A program made the position numbers and the translations under genes. Of a DNA stretch of 64,000 nucleotides, positions 49,489 through 59,170 are shown one piece after another. Where the stretch lies: assembly GCA_002483145.1 (NCBI GenBank), contig DLHJ01000019.1:248001-312000 (forward strand), in the 5' to 3' direction. Source of the DNA: Cellvibrio sp. UBA7671 (GTDB taxonomy: Bacteria; Pseudomonadota; Gammaproteobacteria; Pseudomonadales; Cellvibrionaceae). The notes beneath the pieces are model-generated. The model saw nothing but the letters and a program-made list of their open reading frames with translations. It searched no databases and had not been told where the DNA came from. How positions within the stretch are numbered: position 1 is the first letter of the stretch; the number at the start of each line of letters is the position of its first letter.

Positions 49489-52400
49489 TTAATACTGCAC
49501 TTGAAAATTAATAAAAACCTCTCTGCCGATATAATCATAGCCGCTGTAGAGTGGTGCTGTACCTACGCGATTAAAGTAGCCTGCTGAAATTTGTGGAGGT
49601 ATTTCATTGGTTAGGTTGCGGACCCCAAAGGTTGTTTTCCAAGAGTCTGCTTGAAAGCGTGCGGAGATGCGATGTTCCAGATAGCTTGGCACTGTGTAAT
49701 CAGAAAAACTTTCTTCTGGTAATTCGTCAGCTTCTTTGTAACCGTCCATGCTGCTAATCCACTCCACACCATAGAGAAATTTCCAGTTATCAAGCGCATA
49801 ACCTATTTCCCCTGAGCCACCGAATTCGGGACTTTCCAGGCTTCCGTTCACATCTTCTATTGGTTCGTCTGCGAAAAGTCTTGATGATTGCTCGTAGTAG
49901 CGCGTCACGCTCAGATTGACTAACAGGCTGCCGGGTCCGATGTCTTGTGAAAAGTCGGTGCTGATATCAAGCCCTCGCACCACTTCTGTAGCCAGATTGG
50001 TGTAGGCATCGTTCACGGTAAGTTGTTTGGTAACAGGGTCACGTGTGACTAATCTGCATAGACCTCGATCTTCAGCAAACTCGGCAGAATCGTAACAGCG
50101 ATCAAGAATTTCATCTTCTCCTGCTTTTTGTACGCCGTTATCAATTTGAATATCAAAATAATCAATAGTGATACTCAAGCCTGTGGTGTCGGAAATTGCC
50201 GGATCGAAAATAATTCCGTAACTGGTGTTCTCTGATGTTTCCGCAAATAATCCGGCGTCCGCACCGCCCAGACTAAATACTTCAACACCTTGAGTTGCCT
50301 GAAATTCTGGCTGCCCCGGTAATTCCTGTGTGCAGTTAATGACTCGGTTTGGATTTACCCCATCACTACCATAGTCATTACAGGGGTCAATAGATGCCGG
50401 ACGAAAACCGCTAGTCGGCCCTTGAAATTGCTCGAATAGTGCCGGCGCACGGAAGGATGTTCCGCGTGATCCTCTGACCGATACCCAATCCGTAGGTGAA
50501 TAAATAAAGCCCATTTTGTAGGTGTCATCTGAACCGTAAGAATCATAATCCGTGTAGCGAACTGAGCCATTAATAGTAAGCTCTTTAACAAATCTTGCAT
50601 CGGCTAAGATCGGGATTTGAATCTCGGTATAGTATTCGCTGACGTCATCCTCACCGGACGTAGGAGTCGCAATGCTCAGATTATAGAGATTGCCCGCGAT
50701 GCTATTTTCATCGGGCTGGTCTTTGAGCTCCATGCGGCGATGTTCAATACCAAATACTCCTTGCGCTGTCCCTGCAGGAACATTGAAAAGAGGGCCATCA
50801 ATAATGGCACTATAAATAGATTCCTCGTATTCAGTGGAGCCTTGGGTGTTTTGGAAAATATAATCTTTAAAATCCTGTGGCAAATTTCCTCCGACAACAG
50901 CTGCCGTTAAGCGTGGAAGAAGAATGCATTTTTCATTGGGATCAGTGAGATTGATTTCGCAAGTGAGACCGTCGCGCACCAGGCTTGAATCTACTGCGCT
51001 GGTTGCCGTTACGGCATCACTGGCATAGGTTAATTTATCAATAAGAAATGAATTGCGTTCGTAGGTTGCGTCGGATTTTGCGTAGCTGGTGTAGAGGTCA
51101 TAGCGCCAGTCGGGCAAAAACTCGAGGTCTCCGCGCAGGCCAACAGTGGGTTTGTAAAAATCGACATTCTGCTCGCTGCTGTCATTGCCAAAGCCGATGA
51201 ACGCGCGCACACCAACGCGTTCACCTCCACTGGTTCCCTGATCTGCACCAAAGTTGCCGTATGCAAGCTCCGCGGGGATTAGTGGACTACCGCGACGATA
51301 ATCCAGCGAGAGTTGGCGATAGCCCGTTTGGTTTGACTCGCGTCGTGATGCCAATAGTTCAGCATAGATTTCGGCGTTGCCAAGTGACTCCAGTTCATAC
51401 TTGCTCTGCAGGAAGCCCGTGTAGTTTTTTGCGGGCGAAATTAAATCTTCATTGAGCATACGCGGCTCAAAAGTATCACGTACGTTAATACTGTTGCTGC
51501 CGCCGCCAACGCCCTCATAACCAATCAACCCGGTTGTTACTGCCGGGTTTGGACGAAAACGCGTAAAGGTTGTTCCTGAAGATCCCGGGCCTCCGACAAC
51601 CGGGCCGTTAAGGCCAAGTGTGCTCCAGTTGGCTGCCGTTACTGCCTGTGTGCCAATGGTATTGACCGTCACCCCATTCGAGCCAGAGGCAGTGGCTGGG
51701 TAACATTTGGATTTGCCGGTGCGTGGGTCAATATAATCATCGGAAGCGCCTGTTACAGGGTCGCGAAAAAGATCTTCGTTGCAACGAGTCCAATCCCTGT
51801 CTGCCAAGGTGAGAGGTTTTCGCTCGTAATAATCGAAAGAACCAGAGAGGGAAAGTCTCTCTTCATTCATGCCGCCAGTTATTGATAAGCGAATTTGTTC
51901 GCCATTGTCTTCGGTGGGGTAGTTGAAGTCACCTTCAATGGCGAATCCCTCAACTTGCTCACGTGTTATGACGTTAATGACTCCACTGACAGCATCAGAT
52001 CCATAAATCGAGGAAGCGCCATCGCGTAACACTTCTACGCGTTCAATCATTGCGGTTGGTAATACATTCAAATCTGCAGTGCCTACTGCGCCTTGCGTGC
52101 CTGATGGTGCAACACGACGCCCATTAATGAGCACCAGAGTTCTACTTGCACCTAAACCACGCAAAGAAATTGTATTGGCACCCGGGCCGCCATCGGTCAC
52201 ATAGCCGCCGTAAGCGTTATTAATTTGCGATGTTCCTCCTGTAAGTACATTTGATTGCAGCAGATCCATTGTGGAATTTAATCCGGCTGCAGCGGCGTCT
52301 TCCCGCGTCATCATTTTAATTGGGGAAATAGTTTTGAGATTTGTTTGGCGTATACGCGAGCCGACCACCACAAGTTCTTCAACTTCATCGGCAGCAGGTT

Positions 52401-52527
52401 CAGCTGATGTTTGGCCGAGGGTAGGAGTACTGGCTAGCAGCATTACGCTGCTAATAGGTAACACATACTTGGTGAAAGAATTTGCTAGTAATTGAATCGC
52501 TTGATGCAAAACAGTTTTAGTAAACAT
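49489..52527 (-). CDS. Large TonB-dependent receptor
   Basis: 1012 residues from ATG 52527, where GGAG is 5 bp upstream; the ATG at 52530 is an alternative. A Sec signal (about 20-40, ending TLGQ) is followed by a TonB box-like VEELVVVGSRIR. The plug has ANTISLRGLGASRTLVLINGRR and ERVEVLRDGASSIYGSDAVSGVINVIT. The barrel ends YIGREVFINFQVQY (terminal aromatic). The Ile-Arg-Gln junction and size match the large receptors that import glycans or peptides in Cellvibrio/Xanthomonas/Caulobacter. A single transcription unit; no sugar enzyme is adjacent. Substrate unknown. Confidence 0.94.
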   Translation of the reverse strand: MFTKTVLHQAIQLLANSFTKYVLPISSVMLLASTPTLGQTSAEPAADEVEELVVVGSRIRQTNLKTISPIKMMTREDAAAAGLNSTMDLLQSNVLTGGTSQINNAYGGYVTDGGPGANTISLRGLGASRTLVLINGRRVAPSGTQGAVGTADLNVLPTAMIERVEVLRDGASSIYGSDAVSGVINVITREQVEGFAIEGDFNYPTEDNGEQIRLSITGGMNEERLSLSGSFDYYERKPLTLADRDWTRCNEDLFRDPVTGASDDYIDPRTGKSKCYPATASGSNGVTVNTIGTQAVTAANWSTLGLNGPVVGGPGSSGTTFTRFRPNPAVTTGLIGYEGVGGGSNSINVRDTFEPRMLNEDLISPAKNYTGFLQSKYELESLGNAEIYAELLASRRESNQTGYRQLSLDYRRGSPLIPAELAYGNFGADQGTSGGERVGVRAFIGFGNDSSEQNVDFYKPTVGLRGDLEFLPDWRYDLYTSYAKSDATYERNSFLIDKLTYASDAVTATSAVDSSLVRDGLTCEINLTDPNEKCILLPRLTAAVVGGNLPQDFKDYIFQNTQGSTEYEESIYSAIIDGPLFNVPAGTAQGVFGIEHRRMELKDQPDENSIAGNLYNLSIATPTSGEDDVSEYYTEIQIPILADARFVKELTINGSVRYTDYDSYGSDDTYKMGFIYSPTDWVSVRGSRGTSFRAPALFEQFQGPTSGFRPASIDPCNDYGSDGVNPNRVINCTQELPGQPEFQATQGVEVFSLGGADAGLFAETSENTSYGIIFDPAISDTTGLSITIDYFDIQIDNGVQKAGEDEILDRCYDSAEFAEDRGLCRLVTRDPVTKQLTVNDAYTNLATEVVRGLDISTDFSQDIGPGSLLVNLSVTRYYEQSSRLFADEPIEDVNGSLESPEFGGSGEIGYALDNWKFLYGVEWISSMDGYKEADELPEESFSDYTVPSYLEHRISARFQADSWKTTFGVRNLTNEIPPQISAGYFNRVGTAPLYSGYDYIGREVFINFQVQY

Positions 52528-52868
52528 CATATCTCCTTAAGCATTCTGTCTGGCTGAATGGGCTCAGGAAGTGCACCAGGCAAATTGATTTGCGCGATGC
52601 GCTTACTAATTTTTTTGAAGCGGGTTTCCATTGGTATAGTGGTTTCTTCAGTGAGTGACTAGCAAGAAGCCTGCCGTAGAAAAGATTGGAGATTGTGTGA
52701 TGTTGCGCACAAGCAAGGATTAATTATTGCGCGCAATTTTATCATTGCGAACAGAGGTGCCAGTGTGAATCATTAAGCGACAAACCAGTTTGTCGCTTAA
52801 AATTTCATTTAAAATAGAGGAGTAAAAACGCCAGGGAGGGGGATTGTTTTTTATAAATTATTTTTTGT
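52528..52868. other. Intergenic region between a TonB receptor and an oxidoreductase gene
   Basis: 341 bp without a credible gene. It contains the receptor's promoter and a perfect 13-bp inverted repeat at 52773-52800. The rest is A/T-rich with no other structure I can support. Confidence 0.5.
52773..52800. repeat. Perfect 13-bp inverted repeat with 2-nt centre
   Basis: TTAAGCGACAAAC (52773-52785) and GTTTGTCGCTTAA (52788-52800) flank CA. No U-tract follows on either strand, so an operator is as likely as a terminator. It lies 69 bp past the oxidoreductase stop and about 245 bp upstream of the TonB receptor start. Confidence 0.6.
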
Positions 52869-53858
52869 TTAGATAGGCCTGCTAAAACAATCAATTAATT
52901 CCATCACCGCTTTTGCTTCACTCACACTGCAGGGATTATCCCGCTCATCGCGAAAATAATTATTGACCTGTTCAATCATCGGTTGCTGGATATGTTGTGG
53001 GTTGGGGACGATAATTTCCTGCTCGCCATCGCTGTTGGTTAGATGAATAACTTGTTGACCAAAAAAATTAATGGTTAGTTTACCTGTTGTGCCGATAATT
53101 TCGCACAGATCGCGAGTTTGCGCCTGAGCCACGGCGTAATGCCAGCGGCCTTGCAAAACTACGCCACTGTCAAATTTTGCCCACCCATGCACGCAGTCAT
53201 CAGCTGCATTAAATCGGCGTTGGTTGTAGCCAAAACCACTTGCTTGCACTACTGATCCAAACCAATAAATCATTAAATCTAATTGATGTGGTGATAAATC
53301 GTGAAATAAACCGCCGCCAGACAGGGCGGGATTCACTCGCCAGTTATCATCTGTTTCAGTAATAATTTTTGATTTTGCGGGTTGCAGCATATCCAGCTGC
53401 ACCATTAGTGGCTGACCGATTGCACCAGAGCGAATCAACTCGCCGACTTTCATAAAGCAGGGCACATAGCGGCGATAATGCGCAACGCTGACTTTTTTGC
53501 CGCTGGTTTTCTCTGCCGCGATAATCGCATCGCATTCGGTGGCATTAAGGGTGACAGGTTTTTCGATGTACACATGCTTGCCGGCATTTAATGCGGCAAT
53601 TGCGTAGTCTTTGTGCTGTGCTGGTGGTGTGGCGATATAAACGGCGGTGATGTTGGGATCGGTGAGCAGTGCTTCGGCATTGTCGTGCCATGAATCTACA
53701 TTGTGGCGGGCCGCAAAATCTTTGGCTTTTTCACCGTTGCGGCGCATTACCGCCGCGAGTTGTGAATTGGGTGCTTTATAAAACCCGGGGCCGCTTTTTA
53801 GTTCACAGACATCACCAACACCAATAATGCCCCAGCGAATGATTTTTTCAGCCCCCAT
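52869..53858 (-). CDS. Gfo/Idh/MocA-family oxidoreductase
   Basis: 329 residues from ATG 53858, which GGAG precedes by 6 bp; an ATG at 53870 adds four. The Rossmann N-terminus is RWGIIGVGDVCE with GPGFYKAP. The family's EKP motif is in HVYIEKPVTLNATE, and the C-terminal alpha/beta domain has GGGLFHDLSPHQLDLMIYWFG, with the His used in catalysis. It probably oxidises or reduces a sugar or inositol derivative with NAD(P); the substrate is unknown. It lies 31 bp downstream of the CvfB-like gene on the same strand, so the two may be cotranscribed. Confidence 0.9.
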   Translation of the reverse strand: MGAEKIIRWGIIGVGDVCELKSGPGFYKAPNSQLAAVMRRNGEKAKDFAARHNVDSWHDNAEALLTDPNITAVYIATPPAQHKDYAIAALNAGKHVYIEKPVTLNATECDAIIAAEKTSGKKVSVAHYRRYVPCFMKVGELIRSGAIGQPLMVQLDMLQPAKSKIITETDDNWRVNPALSGGGLFHDLSPHQLDLMIYWFGSVVQASGFGYNQRRFNAADDCVHGWAKFDSGVVLQGRWHYAVAQAQTRDLCEIIGTTGKLTINFFGQQVIHLTNSDGEQEIIVPNPQHIQQPMIEQVNNYFRDERDNPCSVSEAKAVMELIDCFSRPI

Positions 53859-53889
53859 CTTCTTCTCCATCTCTATTTCACTTTCATTT

Positions 53890-54720
53890 TTACACTAATG
53901 TAATTTTATCTTTTTCAATCAAAATTTTACGCTGCTTATAAAGCAAGCTGAGGGCATTTTTGTAATTGCCTTTGCTGACATTAAACACTTTGTAAATTAA
54001 TTCAGGTTCGCTTTTGTCGGTCAGATAAGAAGTGCCGCCCTGGCGCTGCAAATCGGCGAGAATTTTTTCAGCCAGATCTTCTTTGCTGTCGCGCGCTTGC
54101 GCTTGCAGGCTTAAATCGATTTTGCGGTCGGGTCGGATACTTTTGATATAGCCTTTGACTTTTTCACCGTAGAGCAGTGTGCGGAAAGCTTCGTCGCGGA
54201 AGATCAAACCCAAATGGGTGTGGTTGATGACGGCTTTGTAACCCATATCGCTGCGGCCACAAATAATTAAATCCACCGCTTGTTTTACACTCAGCCCGCT
54301 CGCGCGTTCTTCCAAGTGACGGCTCAGGCGCGATGAGGCGGTAATGCGGCCGGTGTATTCATCCTGATAAATACACACTACGTAAGAGCGGCCAGCTTCC
54401 ATGGGTTTGTGTTGTTCGCCGTAGGGCACCAGCAAATCTTTTGGTAGACCCCAATCCAGAAACGCGCCGACGTTGTTGACTTCTTTTACTTCGAGAAAGG
54501 CGCACTCTCCGACCATGGCTTTGGGTGTGAGGGTAGTGGCGATAATGCAGTCATCGGAATCCAGATAGATAAACACATCCAAAATCCCACCGATTTTCAT
54601 ATCCTCGGTAACATAGCGCTTGGGTAATAATATGTTGCCAAACTTGCCACCATCGAGAAAAATGCCGAAATCGGTGTGTTTGACGATGGTTAAGCGGTTT
54701 TGTCGGCCAATTTGTAACAT
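53890..54720 (-). CDS. cvfB: CvfB/YitL-like S1-domain RNA-binding protein
   Basis: 276 residues. Consecutive S1-like modules: RLTIVKHTDFGIFLDGGKFGNILLPKRY, CAFLEVKEVNNVGAFLDWGLPKDLLVP, and YKAVINHTHLGLIFRDEAFRTLLYGEKVKGYIKSIRPDRKIDLSLQ. A C-terminal winged-helix follows (LIYKVFNVSKGNYKNALSLLYKQRKILIE). This is the CvfB order. In Staphylococcus the protein binds RNA and affects virulence gene expression; in gammaproteobacteria its role is unclear. Cytoplasmic, full length. It is the upstream gene of a pair with the oxidoreductase. Confidence 0.92.
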   Translation of the reverse strand: MLQIGRQNRLTIVKHTDFGIFLDGGKFGNILLPKRYVTEDMKIGGILDVFIYLDSDDCIIATTLTPKAMVGECAFLEVKEVNNVGAFLDWGLPKDLLVPYGEQHKPMEAGRSYVVCIYQDEYTGRITASSRLSRHLEERASGLSVKQAVDLIICGRSDMGYKAVINHTHLGLIFRDEAFRTLLYGEKVKGYIKSIRPDRKIDLSLQAQARDSKEDLAEKILADLQRQGGTSYLTDKSEPELIYKVFNVSKGNYKNALSLLYKQRKILIEKDKITLV

Positions 54721-54884
54721 ACTGAACTCATTCTCGCGGTTAGGTGCAGATAAGACGGTTGCATCAATAGTGCACAGTTTATTAGCAAGGGTGGGTTAAG
54801 GCCAGTAAAACTCCCGCGGCCCCTTGGTTTTGTTTATAGTCCTGTTGGTTTTTGATTTTTTGTATCAGTTTAGAGTCGTTATTT

Positions 54885-55982
54885 ATGCAGTTATTTTCGT
54901 TTGATTATGCCAATCGTGTGTTTAGTGTCGATGCAACCCCGGCGAGCGGGGAGGAGCAGGTTGCAGTGGATACTGTGGTGGTATCGCAGAAGCGCAATTT
55001 TGGTATTACCAGTGAGCATAGTTTTGTATTGGATGACCTGGGTGAAGTGAAATTGATCTATGTGCTCAATATGCGCGCGGCCGATGTCAATTATGAATTG
55101 TGGGTAAATGGTGAGCGGGTGATTGAGGCTGCTGCACGAGTATCGGTTGCGCAGCAAGAGTCTTTTAGCGAAGCCCAAGTGCAATCCGAACAACTGGCGA
55201 TGCCGATGAATAAACCAACAAAACCCAATTCCTGGTTATCGATTGGCTTGGTTGCCTTTAAATTATTGAAAGCAGTGCAGGTTGTTAAGGTTGCGCTCCT
55301 GGCTGCATCCGTTGCTGTATATAGCGTGATGTTTACGTTGGAATTTGCGTTCGCATTAATTGCGGTGTTGGTGTTCCATGAATATGGGCATTTGCGTGCA
55401 ATGAAAAAATTTGGCCTGCCCACCAAAGGTATGTATTTAATTCCGTTTGTGGGTGGCATTGCGGTGGGCGATATGCCCAAGACCCGCTGGCAGGATGTGT
55501 ACATTTCCATGATGGGACCGGTGTATGGTTTGATAATGACGGTGGCGTTTTATATTGTGTATCTTGTTACCGATAGCCATTTTGCCGGTTTGGTTGCATC
55601 CACCAGTGCGCTGTTAAATTTATTTAATTTAATTCCTGTCTATCCGCTCGATGGCGGGCGCGTGGTGAAATCACTGGTATTTTCCGGACGCAATTATTTA
55701 GCTTTGGTTGCGTTGCTTGCGATCTCGGCGGCGTGTTTTGTCTTGGCATGGAAACTTGGATTTTATTTCATCACCTTTTTTATTGTATTGGGTGTGATTG
55801 ATATTGTGGCGGGTTGGCGCGTTGGTTTGGCAGAAGATATTACCCCGCTCAAAACCTACGGCATTTGGTTTTCAGTGCTTTGGTATTTGGTAGTCGTCGC
55901 GATGTTTTTAGGCATGATTATGTTGATCGCACAGGACGGTTTGCCCGGTTCGGAAATTGCGCTCAAGGTGTTGGCATCTTAA
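54885..55982 (+). CDS. Site-2-protease (M50) family membrane protein with N-terminal beta domain
   Basis: 365 residues from ATG 54885; the longer open frame upstream is not supported. Residues of about 1-110 form a soluble beta-rich domain. Membrane helices begin near 118. The zinc motif HEYGH is at 165-169, and the third-ligand motif NLIPVYPLDGGRV includes Asp256. MGPVYGLIMTVAFY and four more helices follow. The enzyme should cleave a substrate within the membrane; its target is unknown, and no anti-sigma factor is adjacent. The long N-terminal domain differs from RseP, which has PDZ domains instead. A terminator closes the gene. Confidence 0.9.
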   Translation: MQLFSFDYANRVFSVDATPASGEEQVAVDTVVVSQKRNFGITSEHSFVLDDLGEVKLIYVLNMRAADVNYELWVNGERVIEAAARVSVAQQESFSEAQVQSEQLAMPMNKPTKPNSWLSIGLVAFKLLKAVQVVKVALLAASVAVYSVMFTLEFAFALIAVLVFHEYGHLRAMKKFGLPTKGMYLIPFVGGIAVGDMPKTRWQDVYISMMGPVYGLIMTVAFYIVYLVTDSHFAGLVASTSALLNLFNLIPVYPLDGGRVVKSLVFSGRNYLALVALLAISAACFVLAWKLGFYFITFFIVLGVIDIVAGWRVGLAEDITPLKTYGIWFSVLWYLVVVAMFLGMIMLIAQDGLPGSEIALKVLAS

Positions 55983-56011
55983 TCATCTAAATGACATTTT
56001 TTATTTGGTGC

Positions 56012-56044
56012 AAAAGGCTCGCCGTACGGTGAGCCTTTTTTGTT
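56012..56044 (+). terminator. Rho-independent terminator
   Basis: AAAAGGCTC pairs with GAGCCTTTT (56012-56039) around a short GCCGTACGGT loop, followed by T-rich sequence. Confidence 0.85.
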
Positions 56045-56137
56045 TTCTGATCTAAACTTGAATGAGGCTAATGGCCTTGCCGGTTAGTTAAATATTGAAA
56101 TGCCGGCTAATTCAATAATTAAGAAAAGGAAACGCTT

Positions 56138-59086
56138 ATGCACGCACATCTTTGGAAAAATCCCGTCGCTAAAAAAATTCTCGCCTCTGTTATGAGTGCT
56201 ATCGCACTGACATCATTCAGTGGTGTGTTGTATGCGCAAATTGGCAGCGCCAGTTTGTCCGGTATTATTGAAGTGAGTGACAAACCTACAGCGGGCATAG
56301 AGGTTACCGCGGTCAATATCGCTAATGGCCACAGCTATAAGGTCGTCACCCAAGCCAATGGGGGATATTTATTTACCGGGTTGCCGCCAGGCGATTACCG
56401 CTTGGCAATTGCAGGAAAAAATCTTCAAGAGCAGCAACAAATTAATTTGCGTGTGGGACAGAAAGTCAATCTGAATATTGAGCTTGGCAAGGCGAACCCT
56501 GAACAACCGGTAGAGGAAATGCTAGTGCTAGGCACTCAGGTGAATTACAACTTGGGTGGTGAAATCGGTACCAATATTTCGCTGGAGCAGATTGAATCCC
56601 TACCGCAAACCACGCGCAATTTTTTGGCGTTTGCGGATTTGGCGCCCGGCGTGCAATTTAACGAGGGGCAGGATGGCAGCACCAGTATCCAGGGCGGTGC
56701 CCAGAGTCCGAATGCAATCAATATTTTTATCGATGGTGTCGGGCAAAAAAATTATGTTTTGCGCGGTGGCGTAACCGGGCAGGACGCCAGTCGCGGTAAC
56801 CCTTTCCCACAATCCGCGATTGCAGAATACAAAGTCATCACGCAGAACTATTCCGCGGAGTACGACCAACTCAGTAGCGCAGCGATTGTCGCAGTCACAG
56901 CCTCTGGTACAAATGAATTTCACGGTGGATTTTTTTACGATTACTCTGATGAAGGTATGCGTGAAAAAAATCCAAATGAGTTAAAGGACAATAAAAAAAT
57001 ACCCAGCCAACAAATACAGTATGGCGTTAATGTCGGTGGGCCAATTATTCAGGACAAGCTGCATTTCTTTTTTGCCTATGAAGGTAAAAGTAATAGCGAT
57101 CCACGCGATGTCGTTGTGGGTGCCGGTTACGATGTTAATAAGTTGCCCGCTAATGTGCAAGCCAAGCTGGGCGGCGTTAGCGCGAGTTTTGAGGAGGATC
57201 TGTATTTCGGTAAATTGAGTTATGTGATCAATGATGCGCAAAAAATCGAGCTGACTGCCAAGTATCGAGATGAGACAGAATTAACCGGTATAGGTGGGCA
57301 GCGGCCACTCGAATTTGGCACAGATAAAAATAATGAAGAAACCCGCGTTGTGCTCAGCCACAACTGGCGTACCGATAATTGGCTCAATGATGCACGCATC
57401 ACTTACGAGGATTACACCTTTAATCCGCGCCCGCATACTCTGGGTAACGGGACTATTTTATTGAATGCGGGTAAACAACTGGTATTGAGCACGGGTGCAG
57501 GGCGTGACTATCAGGAAAAAAGCCAATCCGGTTGGGCACTGCAAGAAGATTTCACTTACATTGCCTTGGCAAACCATCAATTAAAAACCGGCATTAAATA
57601 TAAGGAAGTTGAATTAACCTCGGTGGAGCAGCAGCCGTTTAATCCGCAATACAGTTACAACATCGATTATTCATGGACGCAGCCTTATATGGTGGAGTGG
57701 GGCGCACCTTTGGCCGGTATTGGCAATGGTGCTGCAGTGGCGGATAACAAACAACTCGGCTTGTATTTTCAGGATGACTGGAGTGCGACCGAACGTTTGA
57801 CGATTAATGCAGGCTTGCGCTGGGATTATGAAGAGTCCGATGCGTATCTGGATTACAAAACGCCTGATGCTGTAGTGACTGCACTGCGTGGCTGGAGCAA
57901 TCTCGACAATTCCAATATCAATGTCGATGATTACATCAGCACTGGCAATAACCGCGATACTTTTAAAGACGCTTGGCAACCGCGTTTGGGTTTTAGTTAT
58001 GACATAGGCACCGATAATAATCTGGTTCTATTTGGCGGTGCTGGCCGCGCGTTTGATCGCAATTTATTTGATAACTTGCAGCTAGAAGCCACCAAAGCCA
58101 CCTTCCCAACCTATCGCGTGAATTTTGATTCAGAAGATCCGCAAAATAATTGCGACCCTGCTGCCAGCAATTGTGTGGCATGGGATCCGAAATATTTAAC
58201 GGCGCAAGGGCTGGATGAATTGCTCTATGCAAATTCAGGTGCAGGGCGCGAAGTGTTTTTGGTGAATAACGATTTAAAAACACCTTATTCGGATCAATTC
58301 AGTTTAGGTGTGCGCGGCACTTTGGGAGATTGGGATGCTGAATTCAGTTTGTCGCATATCAAAAGCGAAGATGGTTTTGTATGGATGCTGATGAATCGTC
58401 GACCTGGCGGTAGTTTTTTTGATGGCAACAGCACCTGGGGGCAGCCATGGGGATTTGGCATTCCTGGGTACAGCAATGGCTTGATCGGCATGAATGCCTT
58501 GGAATCCAAAGCCGATTCACTCTACATCAAATTGGATAAACCCAAAGTCGATGATTATTGGGGGATGACGGTTGCCTACACCTACACCGATGCGCAGGAC
58601 AGACGCAAAGCGGGTGAGGTTTTTGCGCTGGATTATCCGGATATCGACGATTACGGTTGGCACGATTCGCTCTCGGTACCTGAGCATCGTTTGGTGATTG
58701 CCGCACTCTTTGATTTGCCGAATGGTTTTGATTTGTCGGCAAAATTAAATCTGGAAAGTGTAAAAACCTATCAGGGTACGGATTGCCGCGCGGGTTGGAA
58801 TGCTTGCCGATACAATACTTTTCAACCGGATGGCGATGGCTTTCTCGGTTACAAACAATTGGATGTTGCTATTAGCAAACAGTTTGCGACGGGTATGATC
58901 GCTCAGGATAGTTATATCACTTTGCGCCTGGATATTTTAAATGTCACCAATGCGGTGAATCACGGAGGTTATCAGGATTGGTTTGGTGGAGCTGGCGAGA
59001 ATTTGCCAGCCAATTTTGCGCAGCCTAACGGCACCTTTAACGGGCCGCCAACAACCTTGAAGTTGGGTGTGAATTGGGCGTGGTAA
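56138..59086 (+). CDS. TonB-dependent receptor with N-terminal carboxypeptidase-like domain (Oar type)
   Basis: 982 residues; AGGAAA 7 bp upstream of the ATG. A signal peptide (about 1-34) is followed by a CarboxypepD_reg-like beta domain (about 36-125: SLSGIIEVSDKPTAGIEVTAVN, NGGYLFTGLPPGDYRLAIAG). A TonB-box-like EEMLVLGTQVN comes next, and the plug has LPQTTRNFLAFADLAPGVQF and INIFIDGVGQKNYVLRGGV. The barrel ends with TTLKLGVNWAW. Oar-like receptors export or import proteins or large ligands; the substrate here is not known. The N-terminal domain separates it from the other two receptors in the window. The gene is free-standing, with terminators on both sides. Confidence 0.93.
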   Translation: MHAHLWKNPVAKKILASVMSAIALTSFSGVLYAQIGSASLSGIIEVSDKPTAGIEVTAVNIANGHSYKVVTQANGGYLFTGLPPGDYRLAIAGKNLQEQQQINLRVGQKVNLNIELGKANPEQPVEEMLVLGTQVNYNLGGEIGTNISLEQIESLPQTTRNFLAFADLAPGVQFNEGQDGSTSIQGGAQSPNAINIFIDGVGQKNYVLRGGVTGQDASRGNPFPQSAIAEYKVITQNYSAEYDQLSSAAIVAVTASGTNEFHGGFFYDYSDEGMREKNPNELKDNKKIPSQQIQYGVNVGGPIIQDKLHFFFAYEGKSNSDPRDVVVGAGYDVNKLPANVQAKLGGVSASFEEDLYFGKLSYVINDAQKIELTAKYRDETELTGIGGQRPLEFGTDKNNEETRVVLSHNWRTDNWLNDARITYEDYTFNPRPHTLGNGTILLNAGKQLVLSTGAGRDYQEKSQSGWALQEDFTYIALANHQLKTGIKYKEVELTSVEQQPFNPQYSYNIDYSWTQPYMVEWGAPLAGIGNGAAVADNKQLGLYFQDDWSATERLTINAGLRWDYEESDAYLDYKTPDAVVTALRGWSNLDNSNINVDDYISTGNNRDTFKDAWQPRLGFSYDIGTDNNLVLFGGAGRAFDRNLFDNLQLEATKATFPTYRVNFDSEDPQNNCDPAASNCVAWDPKYLTAQGLDELLYANSGAGREVFLVNNDLKTPYSDQFSLGVRGTLGDWDAEFSLSHIKSEDGFVWMLMNRRPGGSFFDGNSTWGQPWGFGIPGYSNGLIGMNALESKADSLYIKLDKPKVDDYWGMTVAYTYTDAQDRRKAGEVFALDYPDIDDYGWHDSLSVPEHRLVIAALFDLPNGFDLSAKLNLESVKTYQGTDCRAGWNACRYNTFQPDGDGFLGYKQLDVAISKQFATGMIAQDSYITLRLDILNVTNAVNHGGYQDWFGGAGENLPANFAQPNGTFNGPPTTLKLGVNWAW

Positions 59087-59104
59087 ATATTTGTGACGGA
59101 TAAA

Positions 59105-59135
59105 AATAATCCCCGGTTTTTGGCCGGGGATTATT
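59105..59135. terminator. Bidirectional terminator
   Basis: A perfect 12-bp stem (59105-59116 with 59124-59135) around TTTTTGG. T-runs lie on the plus side and A-runs on the left. It separates the TonB receptor from the convergent lipoprotein gene. Confidence 0.87.
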
Positions 59136-59170
59136 TTTTAACGGTCGTCATTCTTGATTAAACATACTTG

